Positions 8,359-17,541 of a DNA stretch of 64,000 bases are shown here, in pieces. The translations under genes and the position numbers were made by a program. The notes beneath the pieces were generated by a model. The model ran no database searches. It was not told where the DNA came from and saw nothing but the letters and a program-made list of their open reading frames with translations. Origin of the DNA: Nocardia elegans NBRC 108235 (GTDB lineage: Bacteria; Actinomycetota; Actinomycetes; Mycobacteriales; Mycobacteriaceae). Position 1 is the first letter of the stretch, and every line of letters starts with the position of its first letter. Location of the stretch: contig NZ_BDBF01000001.1 of NCBI RefSeq assembly GCF_001612845.1, positions 124,001 through 188,000 on the forward strand, written 5' to 3'.

Positions 8359-9159
8359 TCAGGCCTCGGCGACGAAGCCGCGCAACGCGACCACCTGCCG
8401 GCCGTCGACGTCCAGCTCCGCGATACCCCGTTCGGCCGGGGTGCGCACACTGACGGTCACGAACCGGCCCGCCGCGATCGTCTTGCCGACCTCGAGCCCG
8501 CGTACCCGCTTCACGAATTCGGCGTGCCCGACGTCGGAACCGGTCGGCCATTCCACCACCGCGCGCGGGCTGAGTACCGCGCGCACACCGGCGACATCGC
8601 CGCGACCGGCCGCTTCCAGCAACCCGGTGGCGGCCCGCCTTCCCGCCGCGCCGACGCGGACGAAGCCGCGGGTGAAACCCAATGCACCACCGACGCCTTG
8701 GTTTCCGAGCAGCTGCGGGGCGAGTTTCGCGGCCGCGCCGAGCCCGCGACCGCCGGCGGCGAGGAGTTGGCCGACCATGACCGGCAGCTCCCAGTGGGCG
8801 TAGAGGCGGGCGATCTTCCATTCGCCGCCGACCTCGGTCAGGTCGTAGCGCAGGTGCATCGGCACGTGCAGGGTCACACCGGTGGACATGGTGGTCGCGA
8901 GGGCGAGGTCGCGAAAGACCGTGGCACCGCGCACGACGTCGTGGTCGACGTGGAAGACGATATCGTTGGGACCGATGAAGGTGTCGTAGAACCGTTCGAT
9001 CGCCGCGCGGCCGGTGTGCGGGCGCGAGCCGACCGGATCCTCGACCCGGCCGTCGGGTGCGAACAGATCCACCCAGGCCGCGCGATCGTGCACCGCGACC
9101 GCCTGCGGGGATCGTTCCACCGTGGCGAGCAGCTCCGCCGCCGACGCATTCGCGGACAT
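8359..9159 (-). CDS. Two-domain SnoaL/NTF2-like protein
   Basis: This 266-residue protein appears to contain two SnoaL-like (ketosteroid-isomerase fold) modules. One is at about residues 5-125 (AAWVDLFAPDGRVEDPVGSR, EWKIARLYAHWE), the other at about 175-260 (GDVAGVRAVLSPRAVVEWPT). A glycine-rich hinge joins them. Such domains act as isomerases, hydratases or binding proteins in steroid and polyketide metabolism; the reaction is not determined. GGAGGAACG precedes the ATG. A 14-bp KstR-like motif lies 32 bases upstream, which suggests steroid-catabolism control. It is divergent from the methyltransferase. Confidence 0.75.
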   Translation of the reverse strand: MSANASAAELLATVERSPQAVAVHDRAAWVDLFAPDGRVEDPVGSRPHTGRAAIERFYDTFIGPNDIVFHVDHDVVRGATVFRDLALATTMSTGVTLHVPMHLRYDLTEVGGEWKIARLYAHWELPVMVGQLLAAGGRGLGAAAKLAPQLLGNQGVGGALGFTRGFVRVGAAGRRAATGLLEAAGRGDVAGVRAVLSPRAVVEWPTGSDVGHAEFVKRVRGLEVGKTIAAGRFVTVSVRTPAERGIAELDVDGRQVVALRGFVAEA

Positions 9160-9190
9160 CGTTCCTCCAGACTCTCGACTCCCTCCAATC

Positions 9191-9204
9191 TATAACCTGT
9201 TCCA
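9191..9204. promoter_or_regulatory. KstR-like palindrome between the NTF2-like and methyltransferase genes
   Basis: TATAACCTGTTCCA fits the pattern TnnAACnnGTTnnA described for KstR, the TetR-family repressor of cholesterol catabolism in mycobacteria and relatives. It sits in the divergent promoter region. It is a single pattern match. Confidence 0.4.
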
Positions 9205-9295
9205 GTTTTGCACGGAGTAACCAGCGAACCACCGGCAAGTGCGCGTGACGGATCTCGCGATGATCACGTCCCGGCCCGGGCGTACGGTGACCGGT

Positions 9296-10114
9296 ATGCA
9301 GGTCGGGCAACCCAGCACAACCGCGATGGCCACCGCGCAGGCACGGGCCTACCACCAACTCGCCGACGAACCGAGGATCTTCACCGATCCACTGGCGGTG
9401 CGGCTCGTGGGCGAGGACGCGGCTCGCAACAATCCGTTCGACAAGGGCGTGGATCCCGAACTGGCTCGGCGGCGCCGGCTGTTCCTGGCCACGCGCAGTC
9501 GCTTCGCCGACGACACCGTCGCGGAGGCCGTCGCCGACGGGACCCGCCAGGTGGTCGTGCTCGGTGCCGGGATGGATACCGCCGCCTACCGCAATACCCA
9601 TCCGGATGTGCGGTTCTTCGAAGTCGACCATCCCGACACCCAGGCGTGGAAGCGAAATCGCCTGGTGGAAGCGGGAATCGAGGTGCCGGACTCGATGACG
9701 TTCGCTCCGGTGGACTTCCACCGCGACAACCTCGCCGACGCGCTGGCACAGGCCGGACTGGATCGCGCCCGCAGCGCGGTGTACGTCTGGCTCGGCGTGG
9801 TGGTCTACCTCGAACACGCGGCCATCGCCGAGACGTTGCGCTATATCGCCGGCCAGGGCGACGGTGCGGTCGTGGTGTTCGACTACTCCTACCCGCCCGA
9901 CGAGGGGCAGCAGGCACGCGGGAAACGCGTTGCGGCCGTGGGGGAACCGTGGATCAGCTTCTTCACCGAAGAGCAGATGCGGAGCGAACTGGAGTCGGCC
10001 GGATTCACCGACATCGAGGATCACCCGGGGATCGCACTGGTTCGGTCCTACGCCGACCTCCCCGGCACCGGACCGGCACTGCCGGGCCCGCATCTCATTC
10101 GCGCGCGAACCTGA
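9296..10114 (+). CDS. SAM-dependent methyltransferase, TIGR00027-type
   Basis: The protein has 272 residues from this ATG. The N-terminal segment TAMATAQARAYHQLADEPRIF, the SAM-binding loop VVLGAGMDTAAYR and WLGVVVYLE match the actinobacterial class I methyltransferase group expanded in mycobacteria (Rv0725c-like). Substrates are mostly unknown. Earlier starts (GTG 9239, ATG 9260) are possible; 9296 fits the family N terminus. No strong ribosome site is seen at any of them. Confidence 0.8.
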   Translation: MQVGQPSTTAMATAQARAYHQLADEPRIFTDPLAVRLVGEDAARNNPFDKGVDPELARRRRLFLATRSRFADDTVAEAVADGTRQVVVLGAGMDTAAYRNTHPDVRFFEVDHPDTQAWKRNRLVEAGIEVPDSMTFAPVDFHRDNLADALAQAGLDRARSAVYVWLGVVVYLEHAAIAETLRYIAGQGDGAVVVFDYSYPPDEGQQARGKRVAAVGEPWISFFTEEQMRSELESAGFTDIEDHPGIALVRSYADLPGTGPALPGPHLIRART

Positions 10115-10204
10115 CCCCGAGCTCACGCACCGCCGTCCCCGGAACAATCACCGGCAGACGACGGTTGCCCCGAGAGAAACACGACTGCGAACTCGGGAGG
10201 TGCG

Positions 10205-11152
10205 ATGCTGGCGATCGGATTCGAGGAGCCGGGTGGTCCGGAGGTACTGCGACCGGTCGAGGTGCCCGAACCGCATGCCGGCGCGGGTGAGGTGCGAATC
10301 CGGGTGGCCGCCGCGGCCGTGAATCCCTCCGACACCGTGACCCGGTCCGGCATGGCCCACGATCGCTACCGCGAGGTGACGCCGCCGTATGTTCCGGGAT
10401 GGGACGCCGCGGGAATCGTCGACGAGGCCGACCCCGAGACCGGCTGGCACAGTGGCGACCGGGTCGTCGCGATCACATTGCCGGTGCTCGCCGGTGGCGG
10501 CGCCTATGCCGAAAAGATCGTGGTACCCGCGACGCAGGTGGCGCGCCTGCCCGAGGGAAGCGACTTCGTCTCCGCCGCAACGCTTCCGATGAACGGTCTC
10601 ACCGCCTGGTTCGCCTTGGACGCGCTCGACCCGCGAGCGGGTCGCACGATCGCGGTGACGGGGGCCGCGGGCGCGGTCGGCGGATATGTGATCCAGCTGG
10701 CGAAAACGCGTGGCTACACCGTGATCGCCGATGCGAAACCGGCCGATGAGCAGGTGGTCCGCGACTTCGGCGCCGACGTCGTCCTGCCGCGCGGCGACGA
10801 CCTCGCCTCGCGCATCCGGGCGCACGCTCCCAACGGCGTCGACGCGCTGATCGACACCGCGCTGCAAGGCGATGCGGTGCTCCCGGCGGTACGCGACGGC
10901 GGCGCGTTCGTCATTCTGCGGCCCGCGGCCCTGGGAGGCGGCGCCACACCGGAGCGCGGTATCTCGGTCCACCTCGTGATGGTCGGCGATCACCTGGACG
11001 AACCCCATGCGCTCAGCGAATTGAGCCGCCTCGCCTCCGAGGGCGCGCTGACCCTGCGGGTGGCCCGGACCTTTCCCGCCGAACAAGCCGAGCAGGCTCA
11101 CGAACTCCTCGAAGCGGGCGGCGTCCGGGGTCGCATCGTCCTCGAATTCTGA
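10205..11152 (+). CDS. NADP-dependent quinone oxidoreductase (MDR family)
   Basis: The 315-residue medium-chain dehydrogenase/reductase has no zinc-binding Cys set. It has a GroES-like N-terminal domain (VNPSDTVTRSG) and a Rossmann loop VTGAAGAVGGYVIQLA (about residues 149-165). That pattern marks the zeta-crystallin-like quinone oxidoreductases, cytosolic NADPH-dependent reductases of quinones or enones. GGGAGG precedes the ATG. It follows the methyltransferase by 90 bases on the same strand. Confidence 0.85.
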   Translation: MLAIGFEEPGGPEVLRPVEVPEPHAGAGEVRIRVAAAAVNPSDTVTRSGMAHDRYREVTPPYVPGWDAAGIVDEADPETGWHSGDRVVAITLPVLAGGGAYAEKIVVPATQVARLPEGSDFVSAATLPMNGLTAWFALDALDPRAGRTIAVTGAAGAVGGYVIQLAKTRGYTVIADAKPADEQVVRDFGADVVLPRGDDLASRIRAHAPNGVDALIDTALQGDAVLPAVRDGGAFVILRPAALGGGATPERGISVHLVMVGDHLDEPHALSELSRLASEGALTLRVARTFPAEQAEQAHELLEAGGVRGRIVLEF

Positions 11153-11160
11153 AGGGCGCG

Positions 11161-12473
11161 TTATCCCTTCCGGGGCGGCAGGGGCGGCAGGGGCGGCAGC
11201 TCGAGGTTGTCGCGGAAGGTCTCGCCCACGTAGTCCGAGCTGACGATGCCGCGGCGGCGAAGTTCGGGGAGCAGGCCCGCGAGCAGGAAGTCGCGGTTGC
11301 GCGGGTCGTCGAGCCCGCCGAGGCCGATCACGTCCAGAACGCCGGCGTCGTAGCGTTCCTGAATCGCGTCGGCGAGTTGGCCGGGCGTGCCGGCGGCTGC
11401 CCAGTGGCCGGTGTCCTTGGCGGCGATGATCAACTCGCGCAGCGTTTTTCCGGATCGAGCCAGGCCGGTGAAGATCTCCACGCGGCCGCGGCGCCGCTTC
11501 ACCGCGTGCACATCGGGCAGCAGCGAGTCCGGGATCGGCCGGTCCAGCGGCAGTTCGGACAGGTCGATCGCGCCGCCGAGCATATCGGCCAGCGCATGGC
11601 GGCCCGCCTCGAAATCGGTGGCCTCGGCCCGCTCCCGAACCAGCCGCCGCGCCTCCTCCTCGGTGGCGCCGTAGGTGGCGTGCAGAGAGCTGAAAACGTA
11701 CGGTAGTCCGTCGGCGCGGCCCAATTCCGCTGCGCGCGTGCGAATCTTCTTCGTGTAGGTGAGCGCGTCGTCGAGCGTCGCCAGTGAGGTGAACACCACT
11801 TCGGCGAACCGGGCGCCCAGTTCCACGCCGCCCTCGGACTGCCCGGCCTGGAACTGCACCGGTCGCCGCTGCGGCAGCGGCGGAATGTTCAAGGGACCGC
11901 GAACGGTGAAATAGCGTCCGGCGTAGTCGATCGGACGTACCGCGCGGCATCCAGGACCGCGCCGCCGTTCCCGTTCGGCGTGAGCGCGCCTGGCTGCCAG
12001 CTGTCGAACAGCGCGTTCGTGACTTCGAGGACTTCGCTCGCGCGGGCGTAACGTTCCTCGGGGCTCGGCAGGTCTGCGGCGCCGTAGTTCTCCTCCCCCA
12101 GAGACGAGGTCACCGCATTCCACGCGGCACGCCCGTTGCTGATGTGGTCGAGCGTCCCGAACAGTCGCGCGAGGTTGTAGGGGTGGTGGAACGTCGTGGT
12201 GACCGTGGCGATCAGGCCCACATGCCGGGTGACCGCGCTCAGCGCGGAGAGGAAGATCAGCGGTTCCTGCGCCCCGATGGCGCCCTGCGCGCCGAAACTC
12301 AGCAGATCCGCGGCGAACAGGGCGTCGAAACGGTGTTCCTCGGCGAGTTTCGCGACACCCAGCGCCTCGTCGAGCGTCGAGCGCCGCGGATCGATCGCGG
12401 CATCGTAGATTGTCGGTGAACCACTGACCCCGGTCACGATCTTCAGCGGCCGGCGTCGCGCACTGCTACCCAT
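11161..12473 (-). pseudogene. Frameshifted NtaA/SnaA/DszA-type flavin monooxygenase
   Basis: The N-terminal half (12473 to about 11940) encodes the start of an FMN-dependent TIM-barrel monooxygenase (FDALFAADLL, VTTTFHHPYNLARLFGTLDH). The C-terminal half (about 11945 to 11161) continues in another frame (RPIDYAGRYFTVRGPLN, VQFQAGQSEGG). Adding one G near 11937-11942 joins AAR to VRPIDYAGRYF in one frame of normal family length (about 437 residues). Either a one-base deletion has inactivated the gene or there is a base-calling error; both halves are otherwise well conserved. Substrates of this family include sulfones, nitrilotriacetate and sulfonates. It belongs with the neighbouring flavoprotein/ferredoxin genes. 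Confidence 0.8.
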
Positions 12474-12630
12474 CCCCCGACGGTATCGATAGCCGTTCTC
12501 GTCGCCACCGGTTGCATTCAGCCGGATCATTTCGGACCGATCGGGAATTACGTTGCGAGCCAAGTTGTTTCATGACTCCGCGCAAGAGCCGTTCACACCC
12601 GGCGAGCAACGTGGGCCATTGCAGACCGGG

Positions 12631-12969
12631 TCACGTTGCCGAGGGGCGCGGCGCCGGGCCGGGCGGAAGTTCCGGGCCCACCGCCGTGAGACTGCCCGGC
12701 CGGCGCCCCTTCCCCCAGCCGATCTCGCGCCGGTACGCGCCGATGTGCTCCCGCGGCAGCTCGTGTTGCGACGGCAGCGGCGTGGACTGCGGGTCCACGT
12801 ACAGTGCGTCGGTCGGGCAGTACGCCTCACACATGAAGCACGTCTGGCAGTCCGATTGCCGTGCGATGACGGGGATTCCGTCGCCACCTCGATCGAAGAC
12901 GTTGGTCGGGCAGACGTCGACGCATTTGTCGCAGGCGATGCAGGCCGGGGCGTGAACCAGTTCGATCAT
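12631..12969 (-). CDS. 2x[4Fe-4S] ferredoxin, AprB-like
   Basis: This 112-residue iron-sulfur protein has two complete clusters of ligands: C10-x2-C13-x2-C16-x3-C20-P and C41-x2-C44-x2-C47-x3-C51-P. A basic/proline-rich tail follows. It overlaps the flavoprotein gene in a TGATG junction, so the two are translationally coupled and probably form a complex. The pair resembles the AprA/AprB arrangement of adenylylsulfate reductase and related fumarate-reductase-like systems. In an aerobic actinomycete it more likely carries electrons for sulfur or flavin chemistry. Confidence 0.85.
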   Translation of the reverse strand: MIELVHAPACIACDKCVDVCPTNVFDRGGDGIPVIARQSDCQTCFMCEAYCPTDALYVDPQSTPLPSQHELPREHIGAYRREIGWGKGRRPGSLTAVGPELPPGPAPRPSAT

Positions 12970-14564
12970 CAGGCCACCGCCGCGACCGCGGAGACGTCGG
13001 CCGACCGCAACGCCGCCGCCACCGTCCACACCTCGTCGAGGCCGCCGCTGAGGATGTGGTGGTGCTGTGCGGGATCCAGCCCCGGATGGTCGGCCCGCTT
13101 GCTCATGCCGCGAGATTCCGTGCGCGCCAATGCCGATCGGTACATGAGCCGCCCGACCGCGGTGATCGCGGCGGCCTGGCGCGCCCGCACCCGCTCGGCG
13201 CCGGTCGCCCGCAGCCCCGCGGCCGCCTCCGCCCACACGGCGTCCAGGGCGGCCAGTGCCGGACGGACTCGATCGCCGTGGCGCAGATAGTTCTTCTCGA
13301 CCGGCAGCAGTTCGGCGCGTGCCGCGGCGAGCACCTCGTCCGCACCGATACGCCCGGATCCCGTGGGCCGCAACCCGGTTCGTCCTGCGCGGGTCAGACC
13401 TTCCGGGCGGCCACCTCGCTGTGCGAATCGCGCCGCACCCCGTCCGGCCCAGCTGCCCGACGACATCGCCCATGCCGCATTGTGGCTGCCGCCGCCGGTG
13501 AATCCGCCACAGATGCGTTCGCGGGTGGCCGCGTCGCCCGCGGCATACAGCCCGCTGACCGAGGTCGCGCACTCGTCGCTGACCACCTCGATCCCGCCGG
13601 TCCCCCGTACCGTTCCCTCGGCCAGCAGATCCACCTCGAAGCGCTGGGTGAACGGGTCGATCCCGCGGCGGTCGAATTGGAGGAAGAAGTTCGGCTGTCC
13701 GCGCCGCATCTGCTCCCGAGTGGTTCGGTCCGCCCGATCCAGTTGCGCGAATACCCTCTCCTGCAGCAGAGTTCGCGCGATGACCGACCGTCCCCGGACC
13801 GATCCGGCGCCTTCCAGAATGCTGCCGTCCTCGTGGAAGAAGGTGGCGTATCGGTAATAGGCGGTCTTGGTGACGGTCGCGCCCTTCGCGGCGATGCCGT
13901 ACGCGTTGGAGAACTCCATCCCGGAGAAGCGTGCGCCCACCTCCGCGGCCATCAGCGCGCCGTCACCGGTGTCGACATTGGTGCCCAGCGCGCGCGAGAG
14001 GAAGGCGCAGCCGCCGGTGGCCAGGACCACCGCGCCGGCGTGCACGCGGTAGTCCCGATGCTCGCGCAGCAGGTAACCCGCCGCGCCGCGGACCGTGCCG
14101 TCCCGGTCGACCAGTAGTTCCAGGGCCGGGGCGTGGTCGACGATCCGCACGCCCAGCCGCCGCACCCAGGCCCGCATGCGGCGCATGTATTCCGGGCCCT
14201 GTACACCGGTGCGAATCGGGTTGCCGGTGTGCGGGTCGACCGGGAACGGGTACCGGCCTTCCTCGCCCAACCGATGCATATTCGCGTAGGTCTGATCGAG
14301 CACGCGGTCCATCCAGTGGTGGTCGGCGAGGAAGCCGCCCAATTCCTCGCGACCGGCCTTGGCCGCCGCCCGGGCCGCCGGATCCGGCGCCACGTACCAG
14401 ACACCGGTCCCCGCGGGTGCGGTCGCACCGCTGGTGCCGCAGTACCCTTTGTCGACCAGCACCACCTCGGCCCCCGCCTCACGGGCGTGGATCGCGGCCC
14501 AGCAGGCGGCCGGTCCCCCGCCGATCACCAGCACATCGGCATCGATCTGCCATGCCTCGCTCAT
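12969..14564 (-). CDS. FAD-dependent oxidoreductase, fumarate reductase/AprA-like
   Basis: The 531-residue flavoprotein has an N-terminal dinucleotide fold (VLVIGGGPAACWAAIHAREAG), the FAD-binding-2 signature GATAPAGTG, an internal VLATGGCAFLSRALG and a C-terminal GLYAAGDAATRERICGG. These are features of the succinate dehydrogenase/fumarate reductase/APS reductase alpha family. AAGGAG precedes the ATG by 8 bases. It shares an overlapping stop/start with the ferredoxin. It is divergent from an intact DszA-type monooxygenase. A role in sulfur-compound oxidation or reduction is inferred from this context. Confidence 0.85.
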   Translation of the reverse strand: MSEAWQIDADVLVIGGGPAACWAAIHAREAGAEVVLVDKGYCGTSGATAPAGTGVWYVAPDPAARAAAKAGREELGGFLADHHWMDRVLDQTYANMHRLGEEGRYPFPVDPHTGNPIRTGVQGPEYMRRMRAWVRRLGVRIVDHAPALELLVDRDGTVRGAAGYLLREHRDYRVHAGAVVLATGGCAFLSRALGTNVDTGDGALMAAEVGARFSGMEFSNAYGIAAKGATVTKTAYYRYATFFHEDGSILEGAGSVRGRSVIARTLLQERVFAQLDRADRTTREQMRRGQPNFFLQFDRRGIDPFTQRFEVDLLAEGTVRGTGGIEVVSDECATSVSGLYAAGDAATRERICGGFTGGGSHNAAWAMSSGSWAGRGAARFAQRGGRPEGLTRAGRTGLRPTGSGRIGADEVLAAARAELLPVEKNYLRHGDRVRPALAALDAVWAEAAAGLRATGAERVRARQAAAITAVGRLMYRSALARTESRGMSKRADHPGLDPAQHHHILSGGLDEVWTVAAALRSADVSAVAAVA

Positions 14565-14646
14565 CGTCGTACTCCTTCGAAACGGGGCCGAAACCGTTAC
14601 CGACACATGCCCGGCAGAAATCCTCGCCGGTGCCCCGGCCACGGAG

Positions 14647-14668
14647 AATCCTTACGATCAGCAGGATT
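14647..14668. promoter_or_regulatory. Inverted repeat in the divergent flavoprotein/monooxygenase promoter
   Basis: AATCCT-N10-AGGATT is a perfect 6-bp inverted repeat in the 243-base divergent gap. Its size suits a dimeric repressor or activator. No regulator gene is adjacent. Confidence 0.35.
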
Positions 14669-14758
14669 CTGTGGAGCGGCCGCGGACGTCGGCCGAGTTC
14701 GAATCACGCGTCGCGCAAACCGTTTACGCGACCGCAGCCGTTTGGTTGACTGCCGTCG

Positions 14759-14776
14759 CCCGGTCCGGAGACCGGG
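14759..14776. promoter_or_regulatory. Second inverted repeat upstream of the monooxygenase
   Basis: CCCGGT-CCGGAG-ACCGGG is a perfect 6-bp inverted repeat 32 bases before the monooxygenase ATG. It could be an operator or a leader hairpin. Confidence 0.3.
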
Positions 14777-14807
14777 ATTATCGCGACTACCGGACGGGTG
14801 TGCTCGT

Positions 14808-16136
14808 ATGAGTGAACGGCAACTGCATCTGAACGCCTTCATCTATCCCGCGGGCCATCACGAGGCCGCGTGGCGGCATCCCGACAGCCGGCCCGATCGC
14901 ATCTACGACGTGACCTACTACCAGGAGATCGGCCGCACGGCCGAGGCCGCCACGCTGGATGCGGTGTTCTTCGCCGACGGGCCCGCGCTGCGCACCGACG
15001 TGCGCTACAACGCCGCGCCCGGCCTGGAACCGATCACGCTGCTCACCGCGATCGCCTCGGCCACCACCCACCTGGGCCTGATCGCGACCGCGTCGACGAC
15101 GTATTACGAGCCCTACAACCTGGCGCGGCTGTTCTCCTCGCTCGATCACATCTCGGGCGGGCGCGCCGGATGGAATATCGTCACCACCGGAACCGATCTC
15201 GCCGCCGCCAATTTCGGCCTGGACCGCCATCCCGATCACACCGAACGTTATGCGCGGGCACGCGAATTCGTCGACGCGGTCGTCGGATTGTGGAACAGCT
15301 GGGACGACGACGCGGTGCTGCTCGACCGTGCCGCCGGCATCTACGCCGATCCCGACAAGATCCATCGCATCGATTTCCGCGGCGACTATCTGCGCGTGCG
15401 CGGACCCTTCAACGCCGCGCGCACCCCGCAGGGCCATCCGGTGCTGGTGCAGGCCGGCGCCTCCAACGACGGACGAGCCTTCGCGGCCCGCCACGCCGAG
15501 GCCATTTTCACCGCCCACCAGCGGCTCGAGGACGCCCAGACGTTCTACGCCGACATCAAACGCCGGGCCCGCGAGTTCGGCCGCGACCCCGAGCATGTGA
15601 AGATCCTGCCGGGTATCAGCCCGTTCATCGCCGATACCGAGGCGCAGGCGAAACAGCTGCAACGCGAATTCAACGAGCTGACCGTGCCCGAATACGGCCT
15701 CGGACAGTTGGAAAGCCTGGCCGGGCAATCACTGCGGAATCTGGCTCTCGACGAACCGGTGCCCGCCGAATTGTTCGCCGACGCGGGCGATGTCACCGAC
15801 AACGCGGCCAGCCGCCGGCAGGTGATCGCGGGCATCGTCACCCGCGATCGGCCCACACTGCGCGGACTGTTGCACCGACTCGCGGGCGCACGCGGGCACC
15901 GCGTCTTCGCGGGCACGCCCGAACAGGTCGCCGACACCATCGAGGACTGGTTCCGCCACGGCGCCGCCGACGGATTCAACGTCATGCCGCCCTACTATCC
16001 GGGCGGACTCGAGGTGTTCACCGGCACGGTGGTGCCGATTCTGCGTAGCCGCGGGCTGTTCCGCACCGAATACACCGGCACCACGCTGCGCGACCACTTC
16101 GGGCTGCCGCGCCCCGGATCGCCCGCGGCGAACTGA
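14808..16136 (+). CDS. FMN-dependent monooxygenase, NtaA/SnaA/DszA family
   Basis: This 442-residue two-component flavin monooxygenase has the N-terminal LHLNAFIYPAGHH, the central TASTTYYEPYNLARLFSSLD and GGRAGWNIVTTG, and VLVQAGASNDGRAFAARHAE. These are the hallmarks of dibenzothiophene-sulfone, nitrilotriacetate and related monooxygenases that use FMNH2 from a separate reductase. No flavin reductase is adjacent. It is homologous to the frameshifted gene at 11161-12473, so one copy may have made the other dispensable. The start is the first ATG after the divergent promoter region; a longer upstream open frame crosses that region and was rejected. Confidence 0.88.
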   Translation: MSERQLHLNAFIYPAGHHEAAWRHPDSRPDRIYDVTYYQEIGRTAEAATLDAVFFADGPALRTDVRYNAAPGLEPITLLTAIASATTHLGLIATASTTYYEPYNLARLFSSLDHISGGRAGWNIVTTGTDLAAANFGLDRHPDHTERYARAREFVDAVVGLWNSWDDDAVLLDRAAGIYADPDKIHRIDFRGDYLRVRGPFNAARTPQGHPVLVQAGASNDGRAFAARHAEAIFTAHQRLEDAQTFYADIKRRAREFGRDPEHVKILPGISPFIADTEAQAKQLQREFNELTVPEYGLGQLESLAGQSLRNLALDEPVPAELFADAGDVTDNAASRRQVIAGIVTRDRPTLRGLLHRLAGARGHRVFAGTPEQVADTIEDWFRHGAADGFNVMPPYYPGGLEVFTGTVVPILRSRGLFRTEYTGTTLRDHFGLPRPGSPAAN

Positions 16137-16164
16137 CGCAGGAATCGTTGCGCTGCTTCGTTTT

Positions 16165-17541
16165 TCAGCGTGCCGGGCATTCGTTCGGCGCGGGCACGCC
16201 GCGCAGTCGCTGGTCGAGCCAGTCGATCGCACCCGGGAATCCGGCCATCAGGGTGATGGAATGCTCGCCCAGCACGTTGCGGAATACGGCGGGCACGCCA
16301 CGAGCGCACTGCGCGCGGAACAGATCGGTCGACTCGACCTCGGGAATCCAGATGTCGAGTATGCCGTGGTAGATGTACAGCGGCGCAGCGGATTTCCGGT
16401 CGCGCAGGTCGGTGGCGGCGAACAGGGCGCGGGCCGCGTCGGTGTCGAGCGGATGGGCGGTGTCGGTCGCCAGCTCGATCGGCACACCGGTCACGCCGAG
16501 CGGTCCGTTGCTGTCGCCGCAGGTGTCCTTCACCGGGGAGGTGGCCAGCCACTCCCCCAGATGGTTCAGCTGATCCAGCAGTTCCGGATGCTCACGAGCG
16601 AAGGCCAGCGCGACGACCATCAGAATGCCCGACGCGATATTGCCGTTGAAGTGACGGGCCACCTCGCTGTAGTCGGTCGCCAGGCCGCCGACCGACACTC
16701 CGACGATCGACCCCGCCAACTCGGGTGCGTACTCGCCGAGCAGCATATCCGCCGCATAGGCCGCGATCGCGCCGCCGGAGTAACCGCCGATCGCGAACTT
16801 GCTGTCCCCCAGCGTCTTCGGTTCGACCGTCCGCACCGCGCGCATCGCGTCGAGGATCACGTGCCCCGCGACATGCGGTTCGGCATAGGCCATCCACGGA
16901 CCCTCGTGGTCGGGAACGAGCACTCCGTAGCCGTGCGCGAGGGCCCACCACGTGGTCGGCGGGAAGAGATCACCCGCACTGAATTTGGGATGCAAGCCGT
17001 GCGCCAGGGCATACCCGGGGGTGCAGCGCAGGCCGAGCGAATTGATCGGGATGGCATTCACCAGCAGCGGTCGCTGTCCGGGACCGGTCCAGTTCGCGGC
17101 GGGAATCAGCAGGGTCGCCGTGCCGAACGAGGGCGCACCGGTCGCGCCGGTGGAGCGGAATTTCAGCTGCAGCGCGCGGGCGATCGGCACCACCGCCAGC
17201 GGCGCGGCCGTGGCCGTCACATCGCGCACCTCGATCGGATCGCCGGGACGCATGGCGTCGAGTCCGGCCGGCCACTGATCGAACAGCGGATCGCCGGCCG
17301 GCGGCGACAACACCGCCCGCCACAGCGCGGCGAGTTCGGGCCGCAGTTGGGCATTGGGCGGCGACGGCGCGGGCGGGAGGTTCGGCGCCGGAATCGAACG
17401 ATCGATCCACTGCTGCCATTCGGTCGAGTCCGTGGGCGCTGGGCCGTCGTCCGCGCGACTCGGCGGCAGGCGAACCGTCATCGACACCAGCAGGGCACAT
17501 GCCGCGAGCACCACGAGCAGCAGCGTCCGGGCTCGTTTCAC
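16165..17541 (-). CDS. Secreted lipase (LIP family, PF03583-like)
   Basis: The 458-residue product has a Sec signal peptide (KRARTLLLVVLAACALLVSM, cleavage near SRA). The alpha/beta-hydrolase domain has nucleophile motif GGYSGG with Ser255, then an Asp/His region (YIYHGILDIWIP, GEHSITLMAGFPGAIDWLDQR). This pattern matches secretory lipases first known from Candida and common in nocardiae and mycobacteria. The GTG start is backed by GGAGGT six bases upstream. The start codon overlaps the stop of a tiny upstream gene, so translation is coupled. Confidence 0.85.
   Translation of the reverse strand: MKRARTLLLVVLAACALLVSMTVRLPPSRADDGPAPTDSTEWQQWIDRSIPAPNLPPAPSPPNAQLRPELAALWRAVLSPPAGDPLFDQWPAGLDAMRPGDPIEVRDVTATAAPLAVVPIARALQLKFRSTGATGAPSFGTATLLIPAANWTGPGQRPLLVNAIPINSLGLRCTPGYALAHGLHPKFSAGDLFPPTTWWALAHGYGVLVPDHEGPWMAYAEPHVAGHVILDAMRAVRTVEPKTLGDSKFAIGGYSGGAIAAYAADMLLGEYAPELAGSIVGVSVGGLATDYSEVARHFNGNIASGILMVVALAFAREHPELLDQLNHLGEWLATSPVKDTCGDSNGPLGVTGVPIELATDTAHPLDTDAARALFAATDLRDRKSAAPLYIYHGILDIWIPEVESTDLFRAQCARGVPAVFRNVLGEHSITLMAGFPGAIDWLDQRLRGVPAPNECPAR

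Noticed and set aside
8102..10147. Very long minus-strand open frame over the NTF2-like gene and methyltransferase
   Set aside because: Composition is Arg/Gly-rich without conserved motifs, and it crosses two well-supported genes; a shadow frame.
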